Positions 18,217 through 27,916 of a DNA stretch of 64,000 nt are shown piece after piece; position 1 is the first letter of the stretch; each line of letters begins with the position of its first letter. The DNA is from Bradyrhizobium guangdongense (GTDB lineage: Bacteria; Pseudomonadota; Alphaproteobacteria; Rhizobiales; Xanthobacteraceae): assembly GCF_004114975.1 (NCBI RefSeq), contig NZ_CP030051.1, positions 930,001-994,000 on the forward strand. Reading direction: 5' to 3'. The notes beneath the pieces were generated by a model that saw only the letters and a program-made list of their open reading frames with translations, had not been told where the DNA came from and ran no database searches. The position numbers and the translations under genes were made by a program.

Positions 18217-19728
18217 GTGGCAACGACAGACCTCCAGCAGCTGACCCAACAGCTGGATCCGGATCGGCCAACGGATCAGCCGATGGTGCGGTCGCGCGGT
18301 TCGGGTGGGCTTGGCCTATCCGGAAAATTGCTGCTGCTGACCGTGCCCCTGGTGATGATTGCGGCCGTCCTGCTCTATGTGCCCGCGATCGCGAACTTCT
18401 GGGTCAACCGGCTCAACGACCGCGTCGCCGCGGCCAACACCGCGGCGCTGGTGCTCGATGCCGCACCGCTCGGCATGGTCCCCGATTCGCTGTCGCGCGA
18501 GATCCTGAAGAGCATCAATGCGCGCGCGGTCGCGATCAAAATGGGCCAGCAGCGCCGCCTGCTCGCCAGCGACAATCTGCCTGCGACGATCGAGCACGAC
18601 ATCGACCTGCGCGACATGACGGTATGGGAGGCGATCACCGGATCGTTCCAGATGATGCTGGAGACCGGCAACCAGCCGATCCGCATCGTCGGCCCCGGCG
18701 TCGGCAATGCCCAGTTCATCGAGATCGTGACCGACGATCTGCCGCTGCGGCAGTCGATGTATCGCTTCTCCCGCAACCTCGTGGTGGTTGCGCTCATCAT
18801 CGGCATTTTGACCGCCGGTCTGGTCTATCTCGCGCTCCATTACCTGTTCGTGCGGCCGATGCGGCGGCTGACAGCGAGCCTGGTCGGCTTCCATGAAAAC
18901 CCCGAGAGTTCCGCTCGGATCATCGTGCCGAGCCAGCGCAGCGACGAGATCGGCGTTGCCGAGCGCGAATTGTCGGACATGCAGCGCGACCTGATGTCGA
19001 TGCTGCATCAGAAGAGCCGACTGGCCGCGCTTGGCCTCGCGGTCTCCAAGATCAATCACGATCTGCGCAATCTGCTCGCCTCGGCGCAGCTCTTGTCCGA
19101 CCAGCTCGCCAGCGTGCCGGATCCGCGGGTGCAGCGCTTTGCGCCAAAGCTGGTGCGCTCGCTCGAGCGCGCCATCGCGTTCTGCCAATCGACGCTCTCC
19201 TACGGCCGCGCGCAGGAGGCCGCGCCCGACCGCCGCATGATGCTGATCGAGCCGGTCGTGCAGGAAGTGCGCGAGACCGCCGGCCTTGCCAGCGACGCCT
19301 CGATCGCCTGGGTCGCAGCGATCGAGCGTGGGCTCGCCGTCGATGCCGATCCGGACCAGCTGTTTCGCGTGCTGCTCAACCTCGTCCGCAACGCCGCCCA
19401 GGCGCTGGAGAGTCACGCCTCCGGGGACGGGGGGCCGCAGCAGATCCGCATCACCGGCAAGCGCGAGGGTGCGGTCGCCATCCTGGAGGTCTCCGATACC
19501 GGTCCCGGCGTGCCGCAGAAGACCCGGGAGCATCTGTTCGAGGCGTTTCAGACCTCCGGCCGCCCCGGCGGCAGCGGGCTTGGCCTCGCCATCGCCGCCG
19601 AACTGGTCCGTGCCCATGGCGGCGACATTCACCTGGTCGAAGGCACCATCGGCGCCACCTTCCGGATCGTCATCCCCGACCGCCCCGTGGAACTGCTTTC
19701 GATCCGCAACGAGCGGGCCCGGGCGTAA
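18217..19728 (+). CDS. Membrane sensor histidine kinase
   Basis: This 503-residue kinase has a first membrane segment at about 37-60 and a periplasmic sensor region to about 187. A second membrane segment (about 188-212), a HAMP-like linker and the phosphoacceptor box KINHDLRN with His281 follow. The ATPase domain shows NLVRNAAQAL (N box), DTGPGVP (G1) and GGSGLGLAIAAEL (G2). The start is GTG, with CAGGGG upstream. No response regulator is adjacent, so it is an orphan and its partner is unknown. Confidence 0.9.
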   Translation: MATTDLQQLTQQLDPDRPTDQPMVRSRGSGGLGLSGKLLLLTVPLVMIAAVLLYVPAIANFWVNRLNDRVAAANTAALVLDAAPLGMVPDSLSREILKSINARAVAIKMGQQRRLLASDNLPATIEHDIDLRDMTVWEAITGSFQMMLETGNQPIRIVGPGVGNAQFIEIVTDDLPLRQSMYRFSRNLVVVALIIGILTAGLVYLALHYLFVRPMRRLTASLVGFHENPESSARIIVPSQRSDEIGVAERELSDMQRDLMSMLHQKSRLAALGLAVSKINHDLRNLLASAQLLSDQLASVPDPRVQRFAPKLVRSLERAIAFCQSTLSYGRAQEAAPDRRMMLIEPVVQEVRETAGLASDASIAWVAAIERGLAVDADPDQLFRVLLNLVRNAAQALESHASGDGGPQQIRITGKREGAVAILEVSDTGPGVPQKTREHLFEAFQTSGRPGGSGLGLAIAAELVRAHGGDIHLVEGTIGATFRIVIPDRPVELLSIRNERARA

Positions 19729-19776
19729 TAGGCGGGGCCGACAGTCTCTCGTCGTTTCGGGACGGTCCGCAGGGCC

Positions 19777-19836
19777 GGAATCCATAACCCCAGCTGGTGG
19801 TTATGGATTCCGGGCTCGCGACTTCGTCGCGCCCGG
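19777..19836. repeat. Palindromic element between kinase gene and tRNA-Arg
   Basis: A perfect 13-base stem, GGAATCCATAACC (19777-19789) with GGTTATGGATTCC (19799-19811), is followed by CCGGGC...GCCCGG (19810-19836). It may end transcription of the kinase gene, but there is no T-run. It is another bradyrhizobial intergenic repeat type (tccggaatccataacc...cgcccggaatgac). Confidence 0.65.
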
Positions 19837-19990
19837 AATGACGGTCGGGTGTGTGAGAATACGCCAAAATCTCCTCATTCCGGACCTTGCCAACGCCGGC
19901 AAGAGCGGTTAGTCAGAGCGCTCTTTCGCACCCCTCCGGCGCTGTCCGGAGGCTGCCTGCGGGCTTAGGTCCGCACTCCATGCGAAAAAC

Positions 19991-20067
19991 GCGCCCGTAG
20001 CTCAGCTGGATAGAGCATCAGACTACGAATCTGAGGGTCGGACGTTCGAATCGTTCCGGGCGCGCCA
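19991..20067 (+). tRNA. tRNA-Arg (ACG)
   Basis: The cloverleaf is complete. Acceptor GCGCCCG pairs with CGGGCGC (20057-20063). The D arm is GCTCAGCTGGATAGAGC, and the anticodon stem is TCAGA/TCTGA around loop CTACGAA with anticodon ACG. The T stem GGACG/CGTTC surrounds TTCGAAT, and discriminator G is followed by an encoded CCA (20065-20067). Length is 77. Anticodon ACG needs TadA editing to inosine to read CGU/CGC/CGA. Confidence 0.97.
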
Positions 20068-20183
20068 TTTCCAGGGTTACGGGATTGTTCCGTCCTTGCT
20101 TTGCCTGCCAGCGACGGCCGCTTCAAGAAGGTCTTCGCTCCTCACATTCGGATGCAGCGTCAGACGATCCCAAGCTTCCCTCC

Positions 20184-20423
20184 TCAGGGAGTTCGCGCTT
20201 CGAGGGGGGCGGACGTCTGCGTGACCCGGCAATCGGTCACGAACGGTTCGGAAGCTTCGAGGAGCGTGATCCGACTCTGGAGCCGCGCGGCCTCGCCGGA
20301 GAGCCAGTGAAGCTCGGCGCACATGTCCATCAACTCGGCTTGGTCTGATTTATCGATGGCGCGCTTGGCGCGGCGTTCGCATTCGTCGGCCTTCTTCCGC
20401 AATAGCTCGATCGCCCCGATCAT
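20184..20423 (-). CDS. Small helical protein of unknown function
   Basis: This 79-residue protein begins MIGAIELLRKKADECERRAKRA. Its first two thirds is charged and probably alpha-helical, with a heptad-like pattern. The ATG at 20423 follows CAGGAGCG, a strong ribosome site, although the frame stays open upstream. Similar small proteins (LLRKKADECERRA type) are, from memory, frequent hypothetical genes in Bradyrhizobium. No function can be assigned. Confidence 0.65.
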   Translation of the reverse strand: MIGAIELLRKKADECERRAKRAIDKSDQAELMDMCAELHWLSGEAARLQSRITLLEASEPFVTDCRVTQTSAPLEARTP

Positions 20424-20751
20424 CGCTCGCTCCTGCCCGTTGGATTCACAAGCTTCATTCCTGAGTAGCCGGGTGCAATTCGGTGAACGTCCCAGAAGAA
20501 ATACGGGATGATTAACGAATGGGTAAGGCTCACCGCTTGTCTCGTATCGCCAACAATACCAGCGCAGGCGGCGGAATCTTTGTCGGAGATCAAGCTCGGG
20601 GGCGAATGGCGCCGTAGTTTGTGTCCAGACAAAGAGCTGTCGCCCGTCACGGCCTACGGTGTGTCCAGGCCCAGCTGCCATGGCGCCGATGCAGATGCAT
20701 CGTGCCGGCTGCAGCGGCTGCGGCTCTCGTTCCGCCGAGACGGAGATCGTC
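20424..20751. other. Intergenic stretch, no gene seen
   Basis: This is a divergent intergenic region of 328 bases between the small helical protein and the PCuAC gene. It should hold both promoters. I saw no tRNA, repeat or convincing small gene in it. Confidence 0.5.
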
Positions 20752-21618
20752 ATGTTCGAGAAATTCGGAAGCTTCGCGCTGGTCCTTGCGGCCGTTCTGG
20801 CGTTCGTCGGGTCCGCGCCTGGTCTCGCCGATCATGCCGACATCGTCGTCAGCCAGGCCTGGAGCCGTGCCACGCCGAAGGGTGCGAAGGTCGCGAGCGG
20901 CTATCTCACCATCGAGAACCACGGCACCGCGCCGGACCGCCTTCTGTCCGCTTCCAGCCCGGCTGCAGCGACGGTCGAGATCCATCAGATGACGCTGCAG
21001 GACGGCATCATGACGATGCGTCAGCTCGAGCAGGGCTTGATGATTCCCCCGGGCGAGGTTGTCACGCTTGCGCCGGGCGGCAGCCACATCATGTTCATCT
21101 CTCTGGCTGCGCCGTTCGAGGAGGGGCAGCGCATCCCTGTTACGTTGAACTTCCAGCGTTCAGGGGCGATCGAGACGACATTCGACGTCGGCAGCGTCGG
21201 CGCCAAGGGGCCCAGGCTTCAGATCGCCTCGACGGAAACCTCAGCCCCGACGCTGCCTCCGACGCCGCAGAAGACGAGCGCTTCTCCTGAGGCGGACGAA
21301 CCGTTCTTCACCCACATCTGCGGCACGCGCGTGATGGCCGATGTCACCGTCACGCCCGGCCGCACCGGACCCGTCGAAGTTCTGGTTCAGCTCTACGACG
21401 GCGACGAGCGGCCGCTGAGCGTCGATGCGCTGTCGGTGACGCTGGCCAACCCTGACAAGGCCATTGCGCCGGTGACCGCATCCGCGACGCGGATCGCGGC
21501 CGACAAATGGCGCGTCAGCATGACGACCGCGGCAAGCGGGAAATGGTCGCTGGCGCTCGGCATCGACATGAAGAAGGACGACCGCATCGACATCGCCGCA
21601 CCGATCCTGATCGAATGA
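20752..21618 (+). CDS. PCuAC copper chaperone with extra C-terminal domain
   Basis: This 288-residue exported protein has a signal peptide (residues 1-26, ending GLA). The PCuAC domain follows at about 28-155, with the copper ligands His78, Met80, Met89, His112 and Met114 in the expected H-x-M ... M ... H-x-M spacing. A linker rich in Thr/Pro/Ser (about 160-180) leads to a second domain (about 185-288) that looks like a YtkA- or CopC-type beta-sandwich (TGPVEVLVQLYDGDERPL, then KWSLALGIDM). Most PCuAC proteins lack this part. The likely role is copper delivery to cytochrome oxidase. It is convergent with the RND operon, with six bases between stops. Confidence 0.82.
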   Translation: MFEKFGSFALVLAAVLAFVGSAPGLADHADIVVSQAWSRATPKGAKVASGYLTIENHGTAPDRLLSASSPAAATVEIHQMTLQDGIMTMRQLEQGLMIPPGEVVTLAPGGSHIMFISLAAPFEEGQRIPVTLNFQRSGAIETTFDVGSVGAKGPRLQIASTETSAPTLPPTPQKTSASPEADEPFFTHICGTRVMADVTVTPGRTGPVEVLVQLYDGDERPLSVDALSVTLANPDKAIAPVTASATRIAADKWRVSMTTAASGKWSLALGIDMKKDDRIDIAAPILIE

Positions 21619-21624
21619 TCCCGT

Positions 21625-24600
21625 CTAGCCGTTGAGATCGGGAACAGGCGAGATCGGAGAACCGCCGGCTGCGAGCGCCTGACGCACACGTCCTTTCTTC
21701 CGCCGCCTCAGCCTGTCCAGGATCAGATACATCGCCGGCGTCGAATACAGCGTGAACAGCTGGGCGACGACGAGGCCGCCCATGATGGTGATGCCGAGCG
21801 GCTGGCGGATCTCGAAGCCCGGGCCGGTGCCGAAGGCGATCGGGACGGCGCTCAGGAAGGCAGCCAGCATGGTCATGGTGATGGGTCGGGCCCGCAAGCG
21901 CGCCGCCAGCAGGATGGCCTCGCGCGCGCTGAGGCCGCGATTCCGCTCCGCATCGAGCGCATAGTCCACCATCATGATGGCGTTCTTCATCACCATTCCG
22001 ACCAGGAGGATGCAGGCGATCGTGGTCACCAGCGTGAACTGGGTGCGCGTCGCCCACAGCGCGACCAGCGCGCCGAACGCGGTCGGCGGCAAGGTCGAGA
22101 GAATGGTCAAGGGGTGGACGTAGCTCTCGTAGAGCATGCCGAGCGCGATGTAGATCGCGATCAGCGCTGCTGCGAACAGCGCCGCCTGTTTGGCGATCGA
22201 CTTGTCGGCTTCCTTGGCCTCGCCGCGGAATTCCGCCTTGATATCGTCGGGCAGCTTGGCGGCAAGTTCCTCCTTGCGGATCGAGGCGATGGCATCGGCG
22301 ATCGACGTGCCCGGCTTGATGTCGAAAAAGATCGTCGCGGCCGGAAACTGCGCGCTGTGACGGACCCACATCGCGGCGTGCGCGCGCTGTGGCCGGGTCA
22401 GGGCCGTCAGCGGCACCGCCTTGCCGCTGGCGCTCGGCACGTAGATCTGGCCCATGGACTCGGGACCGGTCGCGGCCTGCGGCTCGACCTCGAAGATCAC
22501 GCGTGAATAGTTGGTCGGAAAATACAGGAGATTGACCTGGCGCTGGCCGAAGGCGTCGTTGAGCGTGTTGTCGACCGCCACAGGCGTCACGCCGAGCATC
22601 GCGGCGCGCAGGCGGTCGATGGTGAGGCCGGCCTGCAGACCGCCGGTCTCCCAGCTCGGGATGATGTCGATGATCTGGGGAATGCCGCGGACGCGGCGGA
22701 TCATGTTCTCCGCGGCGCGCAGCACCTGCTCCTCGTCGATGCCCCAGAGCGTATATTGAAAGCGCGAGCCGCTGGATTGGACGCCGAGATTGAGATCCTG
22801 CAGCGGCACGAAGAACACTCGGACGCCGTCGATCCGGTTCATGCGTTCGCGCAACCGCGCGATAACCTTCTCGATCGGCAGTTTGCGAACCTCGGGCGGC
22901 TTGAGCGCCACCAGCATCTGCCCGACGCTGAGTGCGTTGCCGTTGCCCTCCCCGATGTAGGACGTCAAGCCCGAGATCGCGGGGTCTTCGAGGATCGCCT
23001 CGCCGACCGCGCGCTGCCGGTCCTCCATGGACAGGAACGAGATGTTCGAGGGCGCAACGGTTCGCACGAACATCACGCCGGTGTCCTGGGTCGGCATGAA
23101 ACCCTTGGGCAGCTGCAGATAGACCCAGACGCTGGCGCCCGTCAGCGCGGCGATCGCGAGGGCGGTGAGGAAACGATGGCGCAGCGTCCAGTCGAGACTG
23201 CTTGCGTAGAACGTGCGGCGTGCGGGATCCGCATCCGGATTGTGCAGCCGTTGCCGGCCGCGATCGAGCAGATGTCCGCACATCATCGGCGTCAGCGTCA
23301 GCGAGATCGCCGCCGAGGACACGATGGCGACCACCAGCGTCACGCCGAATTCCCGGAAATAGCGCCCCACGATATCGGGCATGAACAGGATCGGGATCAG
23401 CGCCGCAATCAGGGCGACCGTGATCGCGATGACCGTGAAGGCCATCTGCCTGCTACCGTTGATGGCGGCCTGGAGTGCCGGCTCGCCCTCGGACATGCGG
23501 CGGATGATGTTCTCGATCATGACGATGGCGTCGTCCACGACGAAGCCGGCGGCGATGGTCAGCGCCATCAGCGAGAGATTGTCGAGGCTGAATCCGCACA
23601 GGCTCATCACGAACAGGGTCGCGGCCAGCGAGACCGGAATCGTGACGCTCGGGATTACGGTCGCCCAGAACCGCCCGAGGAACAGCGCGATGACGAGCAC
23701 GACCAGCACCGATGCGACCACGAGCGTGAGCTTGACGTCGTTCACGGCGGCCCGGATCAGCGTGGTGCGGTCGTAGATCGTATGCAGCTTGATGCCCGGC
23801 GGCAGCCAGCGCTGGATCTCCGGCAGCTGCGCCTTGATGGCATCGACGGTCTCGACGATGTTGGCGTCCGACTGCTTGTAGACGAACAGCACGACGCCGC
23901 GCTCGGTGCCGTACCAGCCGGCAAGGCGGTTGTTGATGACGCTGTCGGTCACCGATGCGACGTCGCCGAGCCTGACAGGGGCGCCGTTGCGCCAGGCCAG
24001 CACGATGTCGCGGTATTCGGAGGCCTGGAGCAGCTGGTCGTTGGCTTCGATGGTGAGACGCTGGCCGTCGACCGAAACCGCGCCCTTCGGCAGGTTCTGC
24101 GATGCGCTGATCACGGCGACGCGTGCCGCCTCCAGCGACAGGTTCATCGCGGCAAGCCGGGCCGGCGACACCTGGATGCGCACCGCGCTTCGCTCCGCAC
24201 CCGTCACGTTGATCCGCGCGACGCCCGGCAGCTGCGACAGTTTCGGCGAGATCACCCCGTCGGCAAGACTATACACCTCGCCCGAAGTGAACACGTCGCT
24301 GGTGAGCGCGAGCGCCACGACGGCGGCGCCGGCCGGATTCGCCTTCCAATAGACCGGCGGCCACGGACCCTTGGGCAGGTTCGGTCCCGCCGAGTTGATG
24401 GCGGCCTGCACCGCGCCGGCGGCGGCATCGAGATCGACCGAGAGCTCGAACTGCACCGTGATGCTGGTGCCGCCCATCGCGCTGAACGAGGCGATCTCGG
24501 TCACGCCAGGGATCAGCGCGAGCGTGGTCTCGAGCGGCTGCGCCAGCGCGTTCGCGACCGTGGCCGGGCTCGCACCGGGGAAGGGCGCGTAGATCCCGAT

Positions 24601-24732
24601 GGTGGGCCGCTCCACCGCCGGGACCGAGGCGATCGGCAGGCGGAAATAGGCGACGCAGCCGAGCAGGAACACGCCGATCATCAGCAGCGTCGTCGCCACC
24701 GGCCGCAGCACGAATTGCGCGGTGATGCTCAC
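21625..24732 (-). CDS. RND efflux permease, second of pair (MdtC-like)
   Basis: This 1035-residue inner-membrane pump has the 12-segment RND layout with two large periplasmic domains. The first segment is FVLRPVATTLLMIGVFLLGC. RND signatures include GFVVDDAIVMIENIIRR and the Asp-containing fourth segment. The start is the GTG at 24732, which overlaps the stop of the upstream permease (GTGA). The frame is open much further upstream only as antisense-like noise over that gene. In MdtABC-type systems two different permeases form one heterotrimer, and this gene arrangement suggests the same here. Confidence 0.92.
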   Translation of the reverse strand: MSITAQFVLRPVATTLLMIGVFLLGCVAYFRLPIASVPAVERPTIGIYAPFPGASPATVANALAQPLETTLALIPGVTEIASFSAMGGTSITVQFELSVDLDAAAGAVQAAINSAGPNLPKGPWPPVYWKANPAGAAVVALALTSDVFTSGEVYSLADGVISPKLSQLPGVARINVTGAERSAVRIQVSPARLAAMNLSLEAARVAVISASQNLPKGAVSVDGQRLTIEANDQLLQASEYRDIVLAWRNGAPVRLGDVASVTDSVINNRLAGWYGTERGVVLFVYKQSDANIVETVDAIKAQLPEIQRWLPPGIKLHTIYDRTTLIRAAVNDVKLTLVVASVLVVLVIALFLGRFWATVIPSVTIPVSLAATLFVMSLCGFSLDNLSLMALTIAAGFVVDDAIVMIENIIRRMSEGEPALQAAINGSRQMAFTVIAITVALIAALIPILFMPDIVGRYFREFGVTLVVAIVSSAAISLTLTPMMCGHLLDRGRQRLHNPDADPARRTFYASSLDWTLRHRFLTALAIAALTGASVWVYLQLPKGFMPTQDTGVMFVRTVAPSNISFLSMEDRQRAVGEAILEDPAISGLTSYIGEGNGNALSVGQMLVALKPPEVRKLPIEKVIARLRERMNRIDGVRVFFVPLQDLNLGVQSSGSRFQYTLWGIDEEQVLRAAENMIRRVRGIPQIIDIIPSWETGGLQAGLTIDRLRAAMLGVTPVAVDNTLNDAFGQRQVNLLYFPTNYSRVIFEVEPQAATGPESMGQIYVPSASGKAVPLTALTRPQRAHAAMWVRHSAQFPAATIFFDIKPGTSIADAIASIRKEELAAKLPDDIKAEFRGEAKEADKSIAKQAALFAAALIAIYIALGMLYESYVHPLTILSTLPPTAFGALVALWATRTQFTLVTTIACILLVGMVMKNAIMMVDYALDAERNRGLSAREAILLAARLRARPITMTMLAAFLSAVPIAFGTGPGFEIRQPLGITIMGGLVVAQLFTLYSTPAMYLILDRLRRRKKGRVRQALAAGGSPISPVPDLNG

Positions 24733-27700
24733 GGCGCCGGCCGCTCGGCCTGCGGCAAGGCTGTCGCTTCGGATGCGGATCGCCGTCCGAACCGGCTGCG
24801 CAGCGAAGCGAAGGCCAGATAGACCACCGGCGTGGTGTAGAGCGTCAGCACCTGCGAGACGATCAATCCGCCGACGATGGCGATGCCGAGCGGCTGGCGC
24901 AGCTCGGAGCCGGTGCCCGAGCCGATCGCGAGCGGCAGGGCGCCGAACAGCGCCGCCATCGTCGTCATCATGATCGGGCGGAAGCGGAGGATGCAGGCCT
25001 GCCTGATCGCGTCGAACGAGGAGGCGCCGTCCTCGCGTTCGGCGGCGAGCGCGAAATCGACCATCATGATGGCGTTCTTCTTGACGATGCCGATCAGGAG
25101 GATGATGCCGATCAGCGAGATCAGGTTGAGGTCCTGCCGGTGCAGCATCAGCGCCAGCAGCGCGCCGATCCCGGCCGACGGCAATGTCGACAGGATCGTG
25201 ATCGGGTGGATGTAGCTCTCGTAGAGCATGCCGAGGATCAGGTAGACCGTCACGATCGCGGCGAGCAGCAGCCACTTCTCGTCGCTGAGCGAATTGGCGA
25301 ACTCGGCGGCGGTGCCGATCAGCTTGGTGGTGACCGCATCCGGCAGCCCGATCTCGCGCTCGGTCTGGCGCAAGGCGTCGGTCGCTTGGCTCAGCGACAC
25401 ACCGTCGGCGAGGTTGAACGAGATCGTCGTCGCCGGAAACAGGCCCTGATGCGAGATCAGCAGCGGCGCCTGCTGCCGCTCGATCCGCGCGAAAGCCGAC
25501 AATGGCACCGGCGCGGAGGCCTTGCTGAACGCGCCGCTGAAGCCGCCGGTCTGCTGATCGATGGTGCTGGCCTGGGCCGCGGCGGCAGTGAGGTAGATCT
25601 TGCCGAGGATATCAGGGTCGTTGCGCAGCGCCGGATCGACTTCGATGATGACGTGATACTGACTGAGCGGACCGAACACGGTCGCGATCTGGCGCTGTCC
25701 GAATGCGTCGTACAGCGTCTGGTCGATCGTGTTCAGGCTGACGCCGTAGCTCGATGCGAGCTGGCGGTCGATGGTGACGGACATCTGCAGGCCTTCGTCC
25801 TGGCGGTCGTCGGCGACGTCGGCGAGCTCGCGCCGCTTGCGCAGGCCCTCGACCAGGCGGCGGCTCCAGAGGCGAAGCTCGTCCTCGTCCAGATCCTGCA
25901 GCGCATATTGGTATTGCGTGCGCGCGGCGCGCGATTCGATCTGCAGATCCTGCGCCGGCTGCAGATGCAGCGTGATGCCGCGAACGCCCTCGACGGCATG
26001 CTGCAGCCGCGCCATGACTGTAGCGGCCGACGACTTCCGCGCGTCGGGACTGCCGATTTCTATATAGAGCCGGCCGCTGTTCAGCGTCGTGTTGACCGAG
26101 CCGATGCCGACGAAGCTGCCGACGGTGACGACATCAGGGTCCTCGGCGATAACAGCCGCGAGCTGCTGCTGCCGTTCGGCCATCGCCGCGAAGGAGGTGT
26201 CCTGGGCCGCGTCCGTGGTGCCGATCAAGAGGCCCGTGTCCTGCAAGGGCAGGAATCCCTTGGGGATCGCGACGTAGAGCATCCCGGTCGCAACCAGCGT
26301 CAGCACGGTGAAGACCAGCGTGAGGTTGCGGTGCTTCAGCACCCAGTCGAGCCCCCACAGATAGAAGCCGGCGCAGGCACCGAAGCCGCGCTCGCTGAGG
26401 CGGAACAGAAAGCCGTGCTGCGCGTCCGCGTCCTCGCGTTGCAGCAGCTGGGCGCACATCATCGGCGTCAGCGTCAGCGAGACGAGGCCCGAGATCACGA
26501 CGGCAAAGGACAGCGTGATCGCGAATTCCCGGAACAGCCGGCCGACCACGCCACCCATCAGCAGCAGCGGTATGAACACGGCGATCAGCGACACCGTCAG
26601 CGAAACGATGGTGAAACCGATCTGCCGCGCGCCCTTCAAGGCCGCTTGAAGCGGATCCTCGCCGTCCTCGACATAGCGCGCGATGTTCTCGATCATCACG
26701 ATGGCGTCGTCGACGACGAAGCCCGAGGCGATCGTCAGCGCCATCAGGGAGAGATTGTCGAGGCTGAAGCCGCACAGCGCCATGACGCCGAAAGTTGCGA
26801 TCAGCGAGACCGGGAGCGTGACGCTCGGAATCACGGTCGCCCACAGCTTGCGCAGGAAGATGAAGATGACGAGCACGACCAGCGCGACCGTCAGCACCAG
26901 CGTGAACTGCACGTCGTGGATCGCGGCCCGGATCGTCGTGGTGCGGTCGCTGACGACCGAGATCTTCAGCGCCGCGGGCAAGGAATCCTGCAGCTTCGGC
27001 AAGATGCCCTTGATGGCGTCCACGACCTCGATCGTGTTGGCGCCGGGCTGGCGCTGGATGTCCAGCAGCACGGCGCGCTCGCCCTGGAACCATGCCGCCT
27101 GCTCGGCGTCCTCGACGCCGTCGATGGCGCTGCCGACGTCGCGCAGCAAGACGGGCGCACCGTTGCGATAGGCGATCACCGCATCCTGGTACGCCTCCGC
27201 GGTGAACAGCTGGTCGTTGGTGTCGACGTGAAACGCCTGCCTCGGACCGTCGAGCGAGCCCTTGGGATTGTCCGCCGTGGTGGCGGCGATGCCGCGCCGG
27301 ACGTCGTCGAGCGACAGGCCGAGCCCGGCCAGCCGGGTCGGGTTCATCTGCAGGCGCACGGCGCGCGTTTGTCCGCCCTCGATGCTGACGGCGCCGACAC
27401 CAGAGATCTGCGACAGCTTCGGCACCAGAATGGTCGCGGCGTGATCATTGGCCTCGTGCAGCGCCATCGTCCTTGACGTCAGCGCCAGGATCAGCACCGG
27501 CGTATCGGCCGGATTGACCATGCGATAGGTCGGCGGGTTCGGCAGCTGCTCGACCGGGATCCAGCCGGCCGCCGCATTGATCCGCGCCTGTACGTCCTGC
27601 GCAGCCGCGTCGATCTTGCGCGACAGGTCGAATTGCAGCGTGATCTGGCTGTAGCCGTAGGAGCTGGTCGAGCTCATGTCGGTCAGTCCGGAGATCGTGC

Positions 27701-27908
27701 CGAAATAATGCTCCAGCGGCGCGGTGATCGAGGTCGCGACGACATTGGCCGAGGCGCCGGGATAGCGCGTCACCACCTGGATGGTGGGAAAGTCGACATT
27801 CGGCAGCGGCGCAATCGGGAGCTCACGATAGCCGAGCATGCCCAGCAGCACGACCGCGACGATCATCAGCGTCGTCGCGATCGGCCGAAGAATGAAAGGC
27901 GCGGACAT
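24729..27908 (-). CDS. RND efflux permease, first of pair (MdtB-like)
   Basis: This 1059-residue RND pump has the first membrane segment PIATTLMIVAVVLLGMLGY, the loop VDFPTIQVVTRYPGASA and the central GFVVDDAIVMIENIARYVEDGE. The C-terminal half repeats the topology. It is paired with a second, different permease whose GTG overlaps this stop. It lies eight bases downstream of the membrane-fusion protein gene. Energy comes from the proton gradient. No outer-membrane channel gene is nearby, so a TolC-like protein encoded elsewhere is probably used. Confidence 0.93.
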   Translation of the reverse strand: MSAPFILRPIATTLMIVAVVLLGMLGYRELPIAPLPNVDFPTIQVVTRYPGASANVVATSITAPLEHYFGTISGLTDMSSTSSYGYSQITLQFDLSRKIDAAAQDVQARINAAAGWIPVEQLPNPPTYRMVNPADTPVLILALTSRTMALHEANDHAATILVPKLSQISGVGAVSIEGGQTRAVRLQMNPTRLAGLGLSLDDVRRGIAATTADNPKGSLDGPRQAFHVDTNDQLFTAEAYQDAVIAYRNGAPVLLRDVGSAIDGVEDAEQAAWFQGERAVLLDIQRQPGANTIEVVDAIKGILPKLQDSLPAALKISVVSDRTTTIRAAIHDVQFTLVLTVALVVLVIFIFLRKLWATVIPSVTLPVSLIATFGVMALCGFSLDNLSLMALTIASGFVVDDAIVMIENIARYVEDGEDPLQAALKGARQIGFTIVSLTVSLIAVFIPLLLMGGVVGRLFREFAITLSFAVVISGLVSLTLTPMMCAQLLQREDADAQHGFLFRLSERGFGACAGFYLWGLDWVLKHRNLTLVFTVLTLVATGMLYVAIPKGFLPLQDTGLLIGTTDAAQDTSFAAMAERQQQLAAVIAEDPDVVTVGSFVGIGSVNTTLNSGRLYIEIGSPDARKSSAATVMARLQHAVEGVRGITLHLQPAQDLQIESRAARTQYQYALQDLDEDELRLWSRRLVEGLRKRRELADVADDRQDEGLQMSVTIDRQLASSYGVSLNTIDQTLYDAFGQRQIATVFGPLSQYHVIIEVDPALRNDPDILGKIYLTAAAAQASTIDQQTGGFSGAFSKASAPVPLSAFARIERQQAPLLISHQGLFPATTISFNLADGVSLSQATDALRQTEREIGLPDAVTTKLIGTAAEFANSLSDEKWLLLAAIVTVYLILGMLYESYIHPITILSTLPSAGIGALLALMLHRQDLNLISLIGIILLIGIVKKNAIMMVDFALAAEREDGASSFDAIRQACILRFRPIMMTTMAALFGALPLAIGSGTGSELRQPLGIAIVGGLIVSQVLTLYTTPVVYLAFASLRSRFGRRSASEATALPQAERPAP

Positions 27909-27916
27909 AGCGGGCC

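Noticed and set aside
19991..20067. tRNA-Arg as an integration site
   Set aside because: No integrase gene and no second copy of the tRNA 3' end was seen in the following sequence; neighbours look resident.
22756..24822. Long plus-strand open frames opposite the RND genes (688 codons here, 778 codons at 25140-27476)
   Set aside because: They are antisense to strongly conserved RND genes and arise from high GC content; the translation has no domain pattern.
24733..25275. In-frame extension of the MdtC-like gene to 25275
   Set aside because: The added residues are His/Arg/Asp-rich noise over the upstream permease; RND proteins begin near 24732.
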